A stretch of 64,000 bases of DNA from Streptomyces sp. NBC_01408 (GTDB taxonomy: Bacteria; Actinomycetota; Actinomycetes; Streptomycetales; Streptomycetaceae), in assembly GCF_026340255.1 (NCBI RefSeq), contig NZ_JAPEPJ010000001.1:4557501-4621500 (forward strand), read 5' to 3'. The translations under genes were made by a program, and so were the position numbers. Shown here one piece after another: positions 35,234-45,494 of the stretch. Positions within the stretch are counted from its first letter, which is position 1. The number at the start of each line of letters is the position of its first letter. Below the pieces are notes generated by a model. That model ran no database searches. It was not told the DNA's origin and saw only the letters and a list, made by a program, of their open reading frames with translations.

Positions 35234-37015
35234 TCAGCCGTGCCAGGAGCGCCACAGGGCCGCGTACGCGCCGTCCGCCGCGACCAGGTCGTCGTGGGAG
35301 CCGAGTTCGCTGATACGGCCGCCCTCGACCACCGCGATCACATCCGCGTCGTGCGCGGTGTGCAGCCGGTGGGCGATCGCGATGACCGTGCGCCCGTCCA
35401 GCACCCGGGCCAGCGAACGCTCCAAGTGCCGTGCCGCGCGCGGGTCCAGCAGCGAGGTGGCCTCGTCCAGCACCAGCGTGTGCGGGTCCGCGAGCACCAG
35501 CCGCGCCAATGCGACCTGCTGGGCCTGCGCCGGGGTCAGCGCGGCGCCGCCGGAGCCGACCCCGGTGTCCAGACCGGCCTCCAGCGCCCGGGCCCAGCCC
35601 TCCGCGTCCACCGCGCCCAGCGCCGCCCAGAGCTCAGTGTCCCCGGCGCCCGTCCTCGCCAGCCGCAGGTTGTCCCGCAGCGAGCCCACGAAGACGTGGT
35701 GCTCCTGGTTGACCAGCGCCACGTGCTGGCGCACCCGCTCCGCGGGCATGTGCGACAGCCGTGCCCCGCCCAGGGTGACCTCGCCGGTCCGGGGCGCGTA
35801 GATGCCCGCCAGCAGCCGGCCCAGCGTGGACTTGCCCGCGCCCGACGGGCCGACCAGCGCCATCCGGGTGCCCGGCGGCACGGACATCGACACCTGGTGC
35901 AGGACGTCCACGCCCTCCCGGTAGCCGAAGTGGACCTCCCGCGCGCGCACGTCCCGGCCCTCGGGCGTGACCTTCGCGTCCCCCGCCTCCGGCTCGATCT
36001 CCCGTACGCCCACCAGCCGGCCCAGCGAGACCTGGGCGACCTGGAGCTCGTCGTACCAGCGCAGGATCAGGCCGATCGGATCGACCATCATCTGCGCCAG
36101 CAGTGCACCCGTGGTCAGCTGCCCCACCGACATCCAGCCCTGGATCACACAGTAGCCGCCGATCATCAGCACAGAGCCGAGGATCGTCATGTACGTGACG
36201 TTGACGACCGGGAAGAGGACCGTCCGCAGGAACAGCGTGTACCGCTCCCACGCCGTCCACTCCTTGATCCGGCGCTCCGACAGCGCGATCCGGTCCCGCC
36301 CGAGGCGGTGAGCCTCGACCGTGCGGCCCGCGTCCACCGTCTCCGTGAGCACGGCGGCGACCGCCGCGTATCCGGCCGCCTCCGAGCGGTACGCCGACGG
36401 CGCCCGCCGGAAGTACCAGCGGCAGCCGATGACCAGCACCGGCAGCGCCAGCAGCGCGGCCAGTGCCAGCGGCGGCGCCGTGGCCGCGAGCGCCCCGAAC
36501 AGCAAGGCCACCCACACCACGCCGATGGCCAGCTGCGGCACGGCCCAGCGCATCGCGTTGCCCAGCCGGTCGATGTCGGTGGTGATCCGCGACAGCAGGT
36601 CACCGGTACCGGCGCGCTCCAGGACGCCCGGCGGCAGCGCCACCGACCGCACCAGGAAGTCCTCGCGCAGATCGGCCAGCATCTCCTCGCCGAGCATCGC
36701 GCCGCGCAGGCGGACCAGCCCCACGAAGAGCGTCTGTACGACGAGCGCCAGCGCGAACAGCAGTGCCACGCGCCCCAGATGGAGTTCGCGCGCCCCTGCC
36801 GCGAGATCGTCCACGACCCGGCCGAGCAGGTACGGGCCGACCATGGAGGAGATCACCGCGACCGCGTTGACCGACACCAGCGCCAGGAAGGCCCGCCGGT
36901 GCCGCCGGAACAGGCCGCGCACATAACCCCGTACGGTCGCCGGCGTGCCCACGGGCAGGGTGGCGGCCGTCTCGGGGGCCGCCGGATCGTGTTCCGGTGG
37001 CGCCACGCCGATCAT
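35234..37015 (-). CDS. ABC exporter half-transporter B (intact Walker A, degenerate signature)
   Basis: 593 residues: an N-terminal membrane domain (about six helices, residues 30-310) and an ATPase domain. Walker [10 protein letters not shown] (near 388-396) and Walker [13 protein letters not shown] (near 517) are intact. The ABC signature expected as LSGGQ is [14 protein letters not shown] (near 490), i.e. degenerate. The start codon overlaps the stop of the partner gene (ATGA, 37012-37015). Together they form a heterodimeric exporter of unknown substrate. Confidence 0.9.
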   Translation of the reverse strand: MIGVAPPEHDPAAPETAATLPVGTPATVRGYVRGLFRRHRRAFLALVSVNAVAVISSMVGPYLLGRVVDDLAAGARELHLGRVALLFALALVVQTLFVGLVRLRGAMLGEEMLADLREDFLVRSVALPPGVLERAGTGDLLSRITTDIDRLGNAMRWAVPQLAIGVVWVALLFGALAATAPPLALAALLALPVLVIGCRWYFRRAPSAYRSEAAGYAAVAAVLTETVDAGRTVEAHRLGRDRIALSERRIKEWTAWERYTLFLRTVLFPVVNVTYMTILGSVLMIGGYCVIQGWMSVGQLTTGALLAQMMVDPIGLILRWYDELQVAQVSLGRLVGVREIEPEAGDAKVTPEGRDVRAREVHFGYREGVDVLHQVSMSVPPGTRMALVGPSGAGKSTLGRLLAGIYAPRTGEVTLGGARLSHMPAERVRQHVALVNQEHHVFVGSLRDNLRLARTGAGDTELWAALGAVDAEGWARALEAGLDTGVGSGGAALTPAQAQQVALARLVLADPHTLVLDEATSLLDPRAARHLERSLARVLDGRTVIAIAHRLHTAHDADVIAVVEGGRISELGSHDDLVAADGAYAALWRSWHG

Positions 37016-38853
37016 GCGGATTCCTCGATCTCTGTCAGTTCTTCTTCGAGCCGGGTCAGTTCCAGCCGGGCGACCCGCTGCTCGTCGTCCGTCTCGCGGG
37101 TGACGACCGCCCGGTAGAGCGGTTCCCCGCGCATCAGTTCCCGGTGCGTGCCGATCGCGGCCACCGTGCCCTCGTGGATGAGGACGACCCGGTCGGCGCG
37201 GTCCAGCAGCAGCGGCGAGGAGGCCATCACCACGGTGGTGCGTCCGGCGCGCAGGGCGGCGACACCCTCCGCGATCCGCGCCTCGGTGTGCGAGTCGACC
37301 GCCGAGGTCGGCTCGTCCAGCACCAGCACCTCCGGGTCGGTGGCCAGGGACCGTGCCAGCGCCAGCCGTTGGCGCTGACCGCCCGACAGGGACCGTCCGC
37401 GCTCGGTGATCCGCGCGTCCATCGGGTCGCCGACCCCGTCCGGCGCGGCCTGCAGCAGCGCGTCGAGGACGTCCCCGCACCGGGCCGCGTCCAGCGCCGC
37501 CCCCGCCTCCACCGCTCCGGACGCGGGCACGTTGAACAGCTCGCGCAGCGTGCCGGACAGCAGCACCGGATCCTTGTCCTGTACGAGGACCAGCGTGCGC
37601 GCGGTGTCCAGCGCGAGCTCGTCCAGAGCGACCCCGCCGAGGAGCACCGAGGGCCCGTCCGCGTCCGTGGCCGCGTCGTCCATGGGGTGGCCGCCGAGGC
37701 GCTCCGCGAGCCGCCCGGCCAGGTCCGGATCCCCGCACACGACGGCGGTGAACCGGCCGGCGGGGGCCAGCAGTCCGGTCTGCGGGTCGTACAGGTCCCC
37801 GCCCGGAGCGGGAGCCTGCGCCGTCCCCGCGGCCACGGGCCGCGCGCCCGCGGCGTCTGTGCGGGTCAGGGACAGCACCCGGGCGGCCCGCTTGGCGGAG
37901 GGACGCGAGAAGGAGTACGCCATGGCGATCTCCTCGAAGTGCCGCAGCGGGTAAAGCAGGGTGGCCACCGCGCTGAAGGCCGCGACGAGTTCACCCACCG
38001 CGATGCGGCCGTCCAGGACGAGCGAGGCGCCGTACCAGACCACCGTGATCATCAGCGCGCCCGGCAGGAGCACCTGGACCGCGGAGATCAGCGCCCACAT
38101 CCGGGCACTGCGCACGGCCGCCTCGCGGACCTCCTGGGAGGCCTCGCGGTAGCGGCTGAGGAACAGCTCCTCGCCGCCGATGCCGCGCAGGACGCGCAGC
38201 CCGGCGACGGTGTCGGAGGCCAGCTCGGTGGCCTTGCCCGCCTTGTCCCGCTGGATGTCGGCGCGTTGGGTGGCCCGGGGCAGCAGCGGCAGCGCGGCCA
38301 GCGCGACCACCGGTACGCCGATCGCCACGACCACGCCCAGCTCGGGTGCGTAGAACAGCAGGCCGACACAGACCAGGACCACGGCGAAGACAGCGGCGAG
38401 GAAACGGGAGACCGCCTCGACGAACCAGCCGATCTTCTCCACGTCACCGGTGGAGACCGCGACCACCTCGCCCGCGGCGACCCGGCGGGTCAGCGCGGAG
38501 CCCAGTTCGGCGGTCTTGCGCGCCAGCAGCTGCTGTACGCGCGCCGCGGCGGTGATCCAGTTGGTCACGGCGGTCCGGTGGAGCATCGCGTCGCCGACGG
38601 CGATGGCGACGCCGAGCAGCACGAGCAGGCCGCCGACCAGCAGCAGCCGCGCGGAGTCGCGGTCGACCACCGCTCCGACGCCCAGACCCACCGCGTACGG
38701 CAGCCCGGCGACACCGGAGAAGTGCACCAGCCCCCAGGCCAGGCTTTTGAGCTGGCCGCCGATCTGCCCCCGGCCCAGCCAGACCAGGAACCGGGGCCCT
38801 GAACGGGCGTCGGGTACCCCTGGGTCCGGATACGGAAGATCGCTGATCTGCAT
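37012..38853 (-). CDS. ABC exporter half-transporter A (degenerate Walker A, intact signature)
   Basis: 613 residues from ATG 38853. The membrane domain (residues 45-330) is followed by an ATPase domain. The Walker A position reads [20 protein letters not shown] (near 362-381), without GxxGxGK[ST], so this site should not bind ATP normally. The signature [16 protein letters not shown] (near 486) and Walker [13 protein letters not shown] (near 509) are intact. It combines with the downstream partner, whose Walker A is intact and signature degenerate, to leave one canonical composite ATP site. It ends in an acidic coiled tail ([18 protein letters not shown]). Confidence 0.9.
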   Translation of the reverse strand: MQISDLPYPDPGVPDARSGPRFLVWLGRGQIGGQLKSLAWGLVHFSGVAGLPYAVGLGVGAVVDRDSARLLLVGGLLVLLGVAIAVGDAMLHRTAVTNWITAAARVQQLLARKTAELGSALTRRVAAGEVVAVSTGDVEKIGWFVEAVSRFLAAVFAVVLVCVGLLFYAPELGVVVAIGVPVVALAALPLLPRATQRADIQRDKAGKATELASDTVAGLRVLRGIGGEELFLSRYREASQEVREAAVRSARMWALISAVQVLLPGALMITVVWYGASLVLDGRIAVGELVAAFSAVATLLYPLRHFEEIAMAYSFSRPSAKRAARVLSLTRTDAAGARPVAAGTAQAPAPGGDLYDPQTGLLAPAGRFTAVVCGDPDLAGRLAERLGGHPMDDAATDADGPSVLLGGVALDELALDTARTLVLVQDKDPVLLSGTLRELFNVPASGAVEAGAALDAARCGDVLDALLQAAPDGVGDPMDARITERGRSLSGGQRQRLALARSLATDPEVLVLDEPTSAVDSHTEARIAEGVAALRAGRTTVVMASSPLLLDRADRVVLIHEGTVAAIGTHRELMRGEPLYRAVVTRETDDEQRVARLELTRLEEELTEIEESA

Positions 38854-38999
38854 GACGCCCCAGATTCGTCGAGTGGCCGAACAGAGCAAGGTTCGTCTTC
38901 CGGAACCGGCCACGGCAATTGGTTTTCCGTCGGAAGCGCTCCGTCACGAAGAGTTCTGCTGCCACGGCGAACGGAGTCACCCCAGGTCAGAACCCCAGG

Positions 39000-41936
39000 T
39001 CAGGGGCGTGTGGCGCGCTCCAGTTCGAGCAGTACGGAGTAGTAGCCCCGGCCTGTGGCCCGGTCCATGCCCACCTCGCACATACGGTTCGCCGACAGGT
39101 GCGCGTCGAAGGACCGCGCCGTCACCTCCGCGGCCTCACGGGCCGTCGCCGAGGCCGTCAGCTCGGGGTGCAGCATGCCGCGGTCGCCCGCGAAGGCGCA
39201 GCAGCCCGCGTCCTGCGGGACCACCACCTCGCGGGCACACGCCTCGGCGACCGTGCGCAGCTGCGCCTCGTCGCCCAAGTGCTGCATGGAGCAGGTGGGA
39301 TGGAGCACGGCCGAACCCACCGTGCGCCGGATCTCCAGGCGCGGCAGCAGCTCCCGCGCCGCCCACACGACCGAGTCGACGATCCGCAGCTCCGCGTGGA
39401 GCTCCCGGTTGTCCCGTGTCAGGTACGGGACCACCTCGTGCGCGATGCCCAGGGTGCACGAGGAGGCGTCGACCACCAGTGGGAGCCGCCCGCCGGCCGT
39501 CCAGCCCCAGGCTGCCTCGACGATGCTGTTGGCCATCAGCCGGGCACCCTCCTCGTAGCCCTTGGAGTGCCAGATCGTCGCGCAGCAGGTGCCGGTCACG
39601 TCGCGGGGGATCCACACCGGGAGGCCGGCCCGCCGGGAGACGGCGACCACGGCCTCCGGCAGGGAAGGCCCCGGCCGGCCTTCGGGGCCGCCGAAGATGC
39701 GGTTGACGCAGGCCGGGTAGTACACGGCGGCCGCGCCCACCCGCCCGGTGGCGGGCAGCCGGCGCGCGGCGGCGCCGGGGATCTGCGGCAGCCACCGCGG
39801 CACCAGGTCCGGACGCAGGGCCTTGCGCGCGGCGCCCGTGGCCGCCTCCAGCAGCCGGTTCCCGACCCGGTCGGGCACCTTGTCGGCGGCGGCCACGGCC
39901 AGCCGGGCGGCGGCCTCGACGGTCCGGAACCGGCGCGCCGCCAGCGTGGCGGCGCGCTCCTCGCGCGGGCTGTGCCGCCGGTGGCGGAAGTCCTTCATCA
40001 GGGCGCCGGTGTCGATGCCGACCGGGCAGGCGAGCTTGCAGGTGGAGTCGCCCGCGCAGGTGTCCACGGCGTCGTAGCCGTAGGCGTCGAGCAGTGCGTC
40101 CAGGACCGGTGAACCGGGCTGCTGGCGGGTCATCTCACGGCGCAGCACGATGCGCTGGCGCGGGGTGGTCGTCACGTCCCCGCTGGGGCACGTCGGCTCG
40201 CAGAATCCGCACTCGATGCACGGGTCGGCGACGGCCTCCACCCGCGGGATGGTCTTCAGGCCGCGCAGATGGGCCCGCGGGTCGCGGTCGAGGAGGACGC
40301 GCGGGGCGAGCACCCCGGCCGGGTCGACGGTGCGTTTCGTGCGCCACATCAGCTCGGTGGCCTTGGGACCCCATTCCAGTTCCAGGTAGGGGGCGATGTT
40401 GCGGCCGGTGGAGTGCTCGGCCTTCAGCGAGCCGTCGAACCGCTCCACGGTGAGCCGGCAGAACTCGTCCATGAAGGCCGCGTACCGCTCGACGTCGGCG
40501 GGCCGGGAGGCGTCGAAGGCGAGCAGGAAGTGCAGGTTGCCGTGGGCCGCGTGACCGGCGACTGCGGCGTCGAAACCGTGCCGCGCCTGGAGTTCGAGGA
40601 GCGCCTCGCAGGCCTCGGCCAGCCGGGACGGCGGTACCGCGAAGTCCTCGGTGATCAGGGTGGTGCCGGGGGCGCGGGCCCCGCCGACCGCGGTGACGAA
40701 GGCCCTGCGGGCCTTCCAGTAGCCGGCGATGGTCCCGGCGTCCCGGGTGAAGGTGTTGGTGACGGAGGCCACCGGCGCGACCAGGTCGAGTCCGGCGAGG
40801 GCCTCGGCCGCCCGGCGCTCGTACGCCGTCCGGCCCGCCTCGTCCGGAGCCCGGAACTCCACCAGCAGCGCGGCCGTTTCCCGGGGCAGGTCCGCCCAGT
40901 CGGCGGGGACGCCCGCCACGCTGACCGAGGCGCGCAGGGTGTTGCCGTCCATCAGCTCGACGGCGATGGCTCCCGCGTCGTTGAACCGCGGTACGGCCGC
41001 CGCGGCGGCGGTCAGGGACGGGAAGAAGAGCAGGGCCGAGGTCAGCTCCCGGTCCAGCGGGAGGGTGTCGAAGACGACCTCGGCGATGAAGCCGAGGGTG
41101 CCTTCCGATCCGACCACCAGCCCGCGCAGGATCTCGACGGGTGTGTTCCCGTCCAGGTAGGCGTCGAGCCGGTAGCCGGTGGTGTTCTTGATCTCGTATT
41201 TGGCGCGGATGCGGGCGACGAGCTCCGGGTCGGTTTCGATCTCCCGCTTGATGTCCATCAGCCCGTGGCACAGCGCCGGTTCGGCGCGCGCCAGCTCCTC
41301 GTCGGCCAGCGGGTCGGCCGTGTCCACGACGGTCCCGCCGGGCAGGACGAGGGTGAGGGAGGAGAGCGTGCGGTACGAGTTCCGGGTGGTCCCGGCCGTC
41401 ATGCCGGAGGCGTTGTTCGCGACGACCCCGCCGAGGGTGCAGGCGATGGCGCTGGCCGGGTCGGGGCCGAGGATCCGGCCGTGGCGGGCGAGGGCGGCAT
41501 TGGCCCGTACGACGGTGGTGCCCGGCCGGATGCGGGCCAGGTGTCCGTCGTCGAGCACCTCGATCCCGGCCCAGTGGCGGCGTACGTCGACGAGGATGTC
41601 CTCACCCTGGGCCTGGCCGTTGAGCGAGGTCCCGGCGGCGCGGAAGACGACGTCGCGCTGCTTGCCGTGGGCGTACGAGAGCACCGCGGAGATGTCGTCG
41701 ATGTCCTCGGCGACCACGACGACCTGTGGCACGAAGCGGTAGGGCGAGGCGTCGGACGCGTAGCGGACGAGGTCCGAGACCTTCCACAGCACCTTCTCGG
41801 CGCCCAGCAGCTCGGAGAGCTCGGTGCGCAGGGGCTCGGGGGTGCCGGCGGACCGGTGTTCGGGCACCCGGTCGGGGGCGGGGGCGCCGAGGCCGCGCGG
41901 GCGCAGACTTCCCGGGTCCGGTTCCAGCAGCGGCAT
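39000..41936 (-). CDS. FAD-linked oxidase / Fe-S fusion (D-lactate dehydrogenase-like)
   Basis: 978 residues. The N-terminal half is a GlcD/Dld-type FAD enzyme: FRAAGTSLNGQAQGEDILVD (near 93-112), GPDPASAIACTLGGVVANNA and VVGSEGTLGFIAEV, with the cap domain KAEHSTGRNIAPYLE. The C-terminal half is GlpC/LldE-like: two 4Fe-4S motifs (CIECGFCEPTCPSG and CAGDSTCKLACPVG) and two CCG-type motifs (VTGTCCATIWHSKG and DAGCCAFAGDRG). It probably oxidises D-lactate or a 2-hydroxyacid and feeds electrons to the quinone pool. ATG 41936 follows GAGGGG at suitable spacing. Confidence 0.92.
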   Translation of the reverse strand: MPLLEPDPGSLRPRGLGAPAPDRVPEHRSAGTPEPLRTELSELLGAEKVLWKVSDLVRYASDASPYRFVPQVVVVAEDIDDISAVLSYAHGKQRDVVFRAAGTSLNGQAQGEDILVDVRRHWAGIEVLDDGHLARIRPGTTVVRANAALARHGRILGPDPASAIACTLGGVVANNASGMTAGTTRNSYRTLSSLTLVLPGGTVVDTADPLADEELARAEPALCHGLMDIKREIETDPELVARIRAKYEIKNTTGYRLDAYLDGNTPVEILRGLVVGSEGTLGFIAEVVFDTLPLDRELTSALLFFPSLTAAAAAVPRFNDAGAIAVELMDGNTLRASVSVAGVPADWADLPRETAALLVEFRAPDEAGRTAYERRAAEALAGLDLVAPVASVTNTFTRDAGTIAGYWKARRAFVTAVGGARAPGTTLITEDFAVPPSRLAEACEALLELQARHGFDAAVAGHAAHGNLHFLLAFDASRPADVERYAAFMDEFCRLTVERFDGSLKAEHSTGRNIAPYLELEWGPKATELMWRTKRTVDPAGVLAPRVLLDRDPRAHLRGLKTIPRVEAVADPCIECGFCEPTCPSGDVTTTPRQRIVLRREMTRQQPGSPVLDALLDAYGYDAVDTCAGDSTCKLACPVGIDTGALMKDFRHRRHSPREERAATLAARRFRTVEAAARLAVAAADKVPDRVGNRLLEAATGAARKALRPDLVPRWLPQIPGAAARRLPATGRVGAAAVYYPACVNRIFGGPEGRPGPSLPEAVVAVSRRAGLPVWIPRDVTGTCCATIWHSKGYEEGARLMANSIVEAAWGWTAGGRLPLVVDASSCTLGIAHEVVPYLTRDNRELHAELRIVDSVVWAARELLPRLEIRRTVGSAVLHPTCSMQHLGDEAQLRTVAEACAREVVVPQDAGCCAFAGDRGMLHPELTASATAREAAEVTARSFDAHLSANRMCEVGMDRATGRGYYSVLLELERATRP

Positions 41937-41983
41937 GGGCACCCCTCGGATCCTCGCGGCCACCGCGTGGCCTTCTCAGCGGT

Positions 41984-42445
41984 TCAGCAGTGCCGCTCCA
42001 CGGGGGCGTCCGTCAGAGCGTTCAGCAGGCCGCCGAGCACCTCGCGCTGGCCGGCGGTCAACGGAGCCAGGATCTCTTCTGCCGCGTCGGTGCGCGCGTT
42101 GCGCAGACGGCGCAGCGTGGCGCGGCCGGTGTCGGTGAGCTCGATCCTTATGACGCGCCGGTTCGCGGGGTCGGGCACGCGCCGCACGCACTCGGCCGCT
42201 TCCAGGCCGTCCACGAGGGTGGTCACGGCGCGGGGCACCACTTCGAGGCGGGCGGCGAGGTCCGCCATTCGGGGGGGTTCCCCGCCGTCGAAGTGCGAGA
42301 CCAGACGCAGCAGCCGGGACTGGGCCGGAGTGATGCCGAGCGGCTCCAGATGGCGCTTCTGGATGCGGTGGAGCCGTCGGGTCAGGCGCAGCAGCTGCTC
42401 CGCGAGAACGCCGTCTGTGGTGTCGGTCTCGGAAGAGGTCCTCAT
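41984..42445 (-). CDS. MarR-family transcriptional regulator
   Basis: 153 residues. The winged helix is clear: QKRHLEPLGITPAQSRLLRL, then PRMADLAARLEVVPRAVTTL and the wing VRRVPDPANRRVIRIELTDT. It is divergent from a multidrug-type ABC exporter and probably represses it and itself, releasing DNA on ligand binding. ATG 42445 lies inside the first inverted repeat (42444-42460), so either translation starts upstream (in-frame ATGs at 42493, 42484 and 42475) or the mRNA is leaderless. This needs a 5'-end map to settle. Confidence 0.9.
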   Translation of the reverse strand: MRTSSETDTTDGVLAEQLLRLTRRLHRIQKRHLEPLGITPAQSRLLRLVSHFDGGEPPRMADLAARLEVVPRAVTTLVDGLEAAECVRRVPDPANRRVIRIELTDTGRATLRRLRNARTDAAEEILAPLTAGQREVLGGLLNALTDAPVERHC

Positions 42446-42507
42446 ACTGGGAAACAGTATCAGGACCAGATTCATTGTGAGCATAGGTAACAATGAGCTA
42501 TGCTCAT
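42444..42507. promoter_or_regulatory. MarR operators and divergent promoters
   Basis: Nested inverted repeats fill the marR-ABC gap: ATACTG-GGAAA-CAGTAT (42444-42460); TCATTGT with ACAATGA (42472-42496); TGAGCATAG with CTATGCTCA (42478-42506); and ATGAGC-TAT-GCTCAT (42493-42507). They cover the probable promoter of the ABC gene, as expected for repression. Confidence 0.8.
42476..42504 (+). promoter_or_regulatory. Promoter of the ABC exporter
   Basis: TTGTGA (42476-42481) and TATGCT (42499-42504) are separated by exactly 17 bp, a good fit to the housekeeping sigma consensus. Both hexamers overlap the inverted repeats. The ribosome site AAGGAGG (42522-42528) follows 17 bp downstream of the -10. 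Confidence 0.7.
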
Positions 42508-42531
42508 GTGAGTCTCGTCAGAAGGAGGCCC

Positions 42532-44496
42532 ATGCGCCCCGAAGAACCGAAGTGGACCCCATCGAAAGAATCCCTCGACCCCACCCGCCCGGGTCCGGCG
42601 GAACGTCCGCGTGAGCTGCGCCGCATCGTGGGCCTCTTCCGGCCGTACCGCGGCCGCCTCGCCGTCGTCGGCCTGCTCGTCGGCGCCTCCTCGCTGGTCG
42701 GCGTCGCCTCGCCGTTCCTGCTCAAGGAGATACTCGACGTCGCGATCCCGCAGGGCCGCACCGGACTGCTCAGCCTGCTCGCCCTCGGCATGATCCTCAC
42801 GGCCGTCGTCACCAGCGTCTTCGGCGTGCTCCAGACGCTGATCTCCACGACCGTCGGCCAGCGCGTCATGCACGACCTGCGCACCGCCGTCTACGCACAG
42901 CTACAGCGGATGCCGCTGGCCTTCTTCACCCGGACGCGCACCGGCGAGGTGCAGTCCCGCATCGCCAATGACATCGGCGGCATGCAGGCCACCGTCACCT
43001 CCACCGCGACCTCGCTGGTCTCCAACCTCACGGCCGTCATAGCCACCGTCGTCGCCATGCTCGCGCTCGACTGGCGGCTCACCCTCGTCTCGCTGCTCCT
43101 GCTGCCCGTCTTCGTGTGGATCAGCCGCCGGGTCGGCAGCGAGCGCAAGAAGATCACTCTCCAGCGGCAGAAGCAGATGGCCGCCATGGCCGCCACGGTC
43201 ACCGAGTCCCTGTCGGTGAGCGGGATCCTGCTGGGCCGCACCATGGGCCGCTCCGACTCGCTGACCTCGGCCTTCTCCGAGGAGTCCGAGAAGCTCGTCG
43301 GCCTCGAAGTGCGCTCCAGCATGGCCGGGCGCTGGCGGATGTCCACCATCGGCATCGTGATGGCCGCCATGCCCGCGCTCATCTACTGGGCCGCCGGCAT
43401 AGCCCTGCAGTCCGGCGCGCCCTCCCTCTCCGTCGGCACCCTCGTCGCCTTCGTCACCCTCCAGCAGGGCCTCTTCCGGCCCGCCGTGAGCCTGCTGTCG
43501 ACCGGTGTGCAGATACAGACCTCGCTCGCCCTGTTCGCCCGCATCTTCGAGTACCTCGACCTGCCGGTGGACATCACCGAGCGCGAGGACGCGGTGCGCC
43601 TGGAGCGCGCCAAGGGGGAGGTCCGGCTGGAGGGCGTGGACTTCGCCTACGACGCCAAGCACATGCCGACCCTCACGGGCATCGACATCACGGTCCCGGC
43701 CGGCGGCTCCCTCGCCGTGGTCGGTGCGACCGGCTCGGGCAAGAGTACGCTCAGCTACCTGGTGCCCCGGCTCTACGACGTGACCGGCGGACGCGTCGCC
43801 CTCGACGGGGTGGACGTGCGCGATCTCGACTTCGACTCGCTGGCCCGGTCCATAGGCGTGGTCTCCCAGGAGACCTACCTCTTCCACGCCTCGGTCGCGG
43901 ACAACCTGCGCTTCGCCAAGCCCGACGCCACCGACGAGGAGCTGACCGAGGCGGCGCGCGCGGCCCAGATCCACGACCACATCGCGTCCCTCCCCGACGG
44001 GTACGACACCCTGGTCGGCGAGCGCGGCTACCGGTTCTCCGGCGGGGAGAAGCAGCGCCTCGCGATCGCCCGCACCATCCTGCGGGACCCACCGGTGCTG
44101 ATCCTGGACGAGGCCACCAGTGCCCTCGACACCCGCACCGAGCACGCTGTCCAGCAGGCCATCGACAACCTGTCTGCGGGCCGTACCACCATCACCATCG
44201 CGCACCGCCTCTCCACCGTCCGCGACGCCGACCAGATCGTGGTCCTGGACGCCGGGCGGATAGCCGAGCGCGGTACGCACGAGGAACTGCTGAAGGCGGA
44301 CGGCCGGTACGCGGCCCTCGTACGCCGGGACCGGGACGCCGCACTGCCTCCGGAGATGGTGACGGTGACGAAGGCGGAGGCGGAGGCAGTGACGGACGCG
44401 GAGGCGGAGACGGTGCCGGGGGTCGAATCGGCGTCGGGGACCGAGCCGGTGCAGGAGCCGGAGCCGGGGACCCGATTGGCTCCGATGAACGTGTGA
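42532..44496 (+). CDS. ABC multidrug-type exporter (single half-transporter)
   Basis: 654 residues. A membrane domain with six helices (about 50-340) is joined to an ATPase domain with Walker A GATGSGKSTLS (near 400), Q-loop VSQETYLF, signature FSGGEKQRLAIART (near 502) and Walker B VLILDEATSALD (near 525). All are intact, so it can work as a homodimer. The last 60 residues are acidic and low-complexity (EAEAVTDAEAET). Control by the divergent MarR is indicated by the operator cluster. Confidence 0.92.
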   Translation: MRPEEPKWTPSKESLDPTRPGPAERPRELRRIVGLFRPYRGRLAVVGLLVGASSLVGVASPFLLKEILDVAIPQGRTGLLSLLALGMILTAVVTSVFGVLQTLISTTVGQRVMHDLRTAVYAQLQRMPLAFFTRTRTGEVQSRIANDIGGMQATVTSTATSLVSNLTAVIATVVAMLALDWRLTLVSLLLLPVFVWISRRVGSERKKITLQRQKQMAAMAATVTESLSVSGILLGRTMGRSDSLTSAFSEESEKLVGLEVRSSMAGRWRMSTIGIVMAAMPALIYWAAGIALQSGAPSLSVGTLVAFVTLQQGLFRPAVSLLSTGVQIQTSLALFARIFEYLDLPVDITEREDAVRLERAKGEVRLEGVDFAYDAKHMPTLTGIDITVPAGGSLAVVGATGSGKSTLSYLVPRLYDVTGGRVALDGVDVRDLDFDSLARSIGVVSQETYLFHASVADNLRFAKPDATDEELTEAARAAQIHDHIASLPDGYDTLVGERGYRFSGGEKQRLAIARTILRDPPVLILDEATSALDTRTEHAVQQAIDNLSAGRTTITIAHRLSTVRDADQIVVLDAGRIAERGTHEELLKADGRYAALVRRDRDAALPPEMVTVTKAEAEAVTDAEAETVPGVESASGTEPVQEPEPGTRLAPMNV

Positions 44497-44559
44497 TCGT
44501 ATGGCGGGCGCACGCGTCGGGTGCCGGAAATGTCGCACTTCGCAGGTTAGCGTTCCCGC

Positions 44560-45423
44560 ATGCGTCATGAGTACCGGCCGCCGCAGCGCCGTTCCCGGCT
44601 GACCCGCCGGGGCCGGCTGGCGCTCTTCCTCGGTATGCTCCTCGCGCTCGGGGCAGTCGTCCTGATACCGCTGCTGTGGGGTGGGGAAGAGCCGGAGAAA
44701 CCACGCCAGTTGGTGATCCCCGAGGGCTGGCGGGCCCCACAGGTCTATGCCGCCGTGGACCGCGAACTGAAACTCCCGGCGGGTTCCACCAAAGCCACCG
44801 TGGCCACCGCCGCACTGGATCTGCCCGCCGAGGCCAAGGGCAACCCGGAGGGGTACCTCTTCCCGGCGGCGTACCCGGTGACCTCGAAGACCACCCCGGC
44901 CACCCTCCTCGCGCACATGGTGCGGACGGCGAACCAGAAACTGGCCACCCGGGCCGTGGCGGACGGTGCCAAGGCCCACGGGATGACCCCGTACCAGACG
45001 GCCACCCTCGCGAGCGTCGTCCAGGCCGAGGCCGACCGGCGCGCCGACATGGGCAAGGTCGCACGCGTGGTGCACAACCGGCTGGCGAGGTCGATGCCGC
45101 TCCAGATGGACTCCACCATCAACTACGCGCTGAACCGCAGCACGGTGGACACCACCCTCGCCGACACCCGCATCGACAGCCCCTTCAACTCGTACGAACG
45201 CCAGGGGCTGCCGCCCACGCCGATCGACAGCCCCGGGCTGGAGGCCATGGGGGCCGCGGTGGCGCCGACTCCCGGCGACTGGCTGTTCTTCGTCATCGTG
45301 GAACCGGGGGACACCCGCTTCTCGACGACCTACGAGGAACACAAGAAGCACGTGGCGGACTTCAACCGGATCCGCGCCCAGGCAGGTTCCCGCGCAGGTC
45401 AGGGAGGTGCCGCCGGGAAATGA
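44560..45423 (+). CDS. MltG-like endolytic transglycosylase (YceG family)
   Basis: 287 residues. It has a short basic start, one membrane helix (residues 19-40), then an extracytoplasmic domain. EGYLFPAAYPV (97-107) and LASVVQAEADRR (150-161, with catalytic Glu157) are the family motifs, as is GLPPTPIDSPGLEAMGAA. MltG cuts nascent peptidoglycan strands during wall growth. This protein is shorter than the main MltG of actinobacteria (more than 350 residues), so it may be an accessory paralogue. Confidence 0.88.
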   Translation: MRHEYRPPQRRSRLTRRGRLALFLGMLLALGAVVLIPLLWGGEEPEKPRQLVIPEGWRAPQVYAAVDRELKLPAGSTKATVATAALDLPAEAKGNPEGYLFPAAYPVTSKTTPATLLAHMVRTANQKLATRAVADGAKAHGMTPYQTATLASVVQAEADRRADMGKVARVVHNRLARSMPLQMDSTINYALNRSTVDTTLADTRIDSPFNSYERQGLPPTPIDSPGLEAMGAAVAPTPGDWLFFVIVEPGDTRFSTTYEEHKKHVADFNRIRAQAGSRAGQGGAAGK

Positions 45424-45494
45424 GGGGCGGTGGGCCCGGTAGCGGTCCTACGATCGGCGGCCTGCCGGGTGCGTGGACCGAGGGGGGCCGAGCC

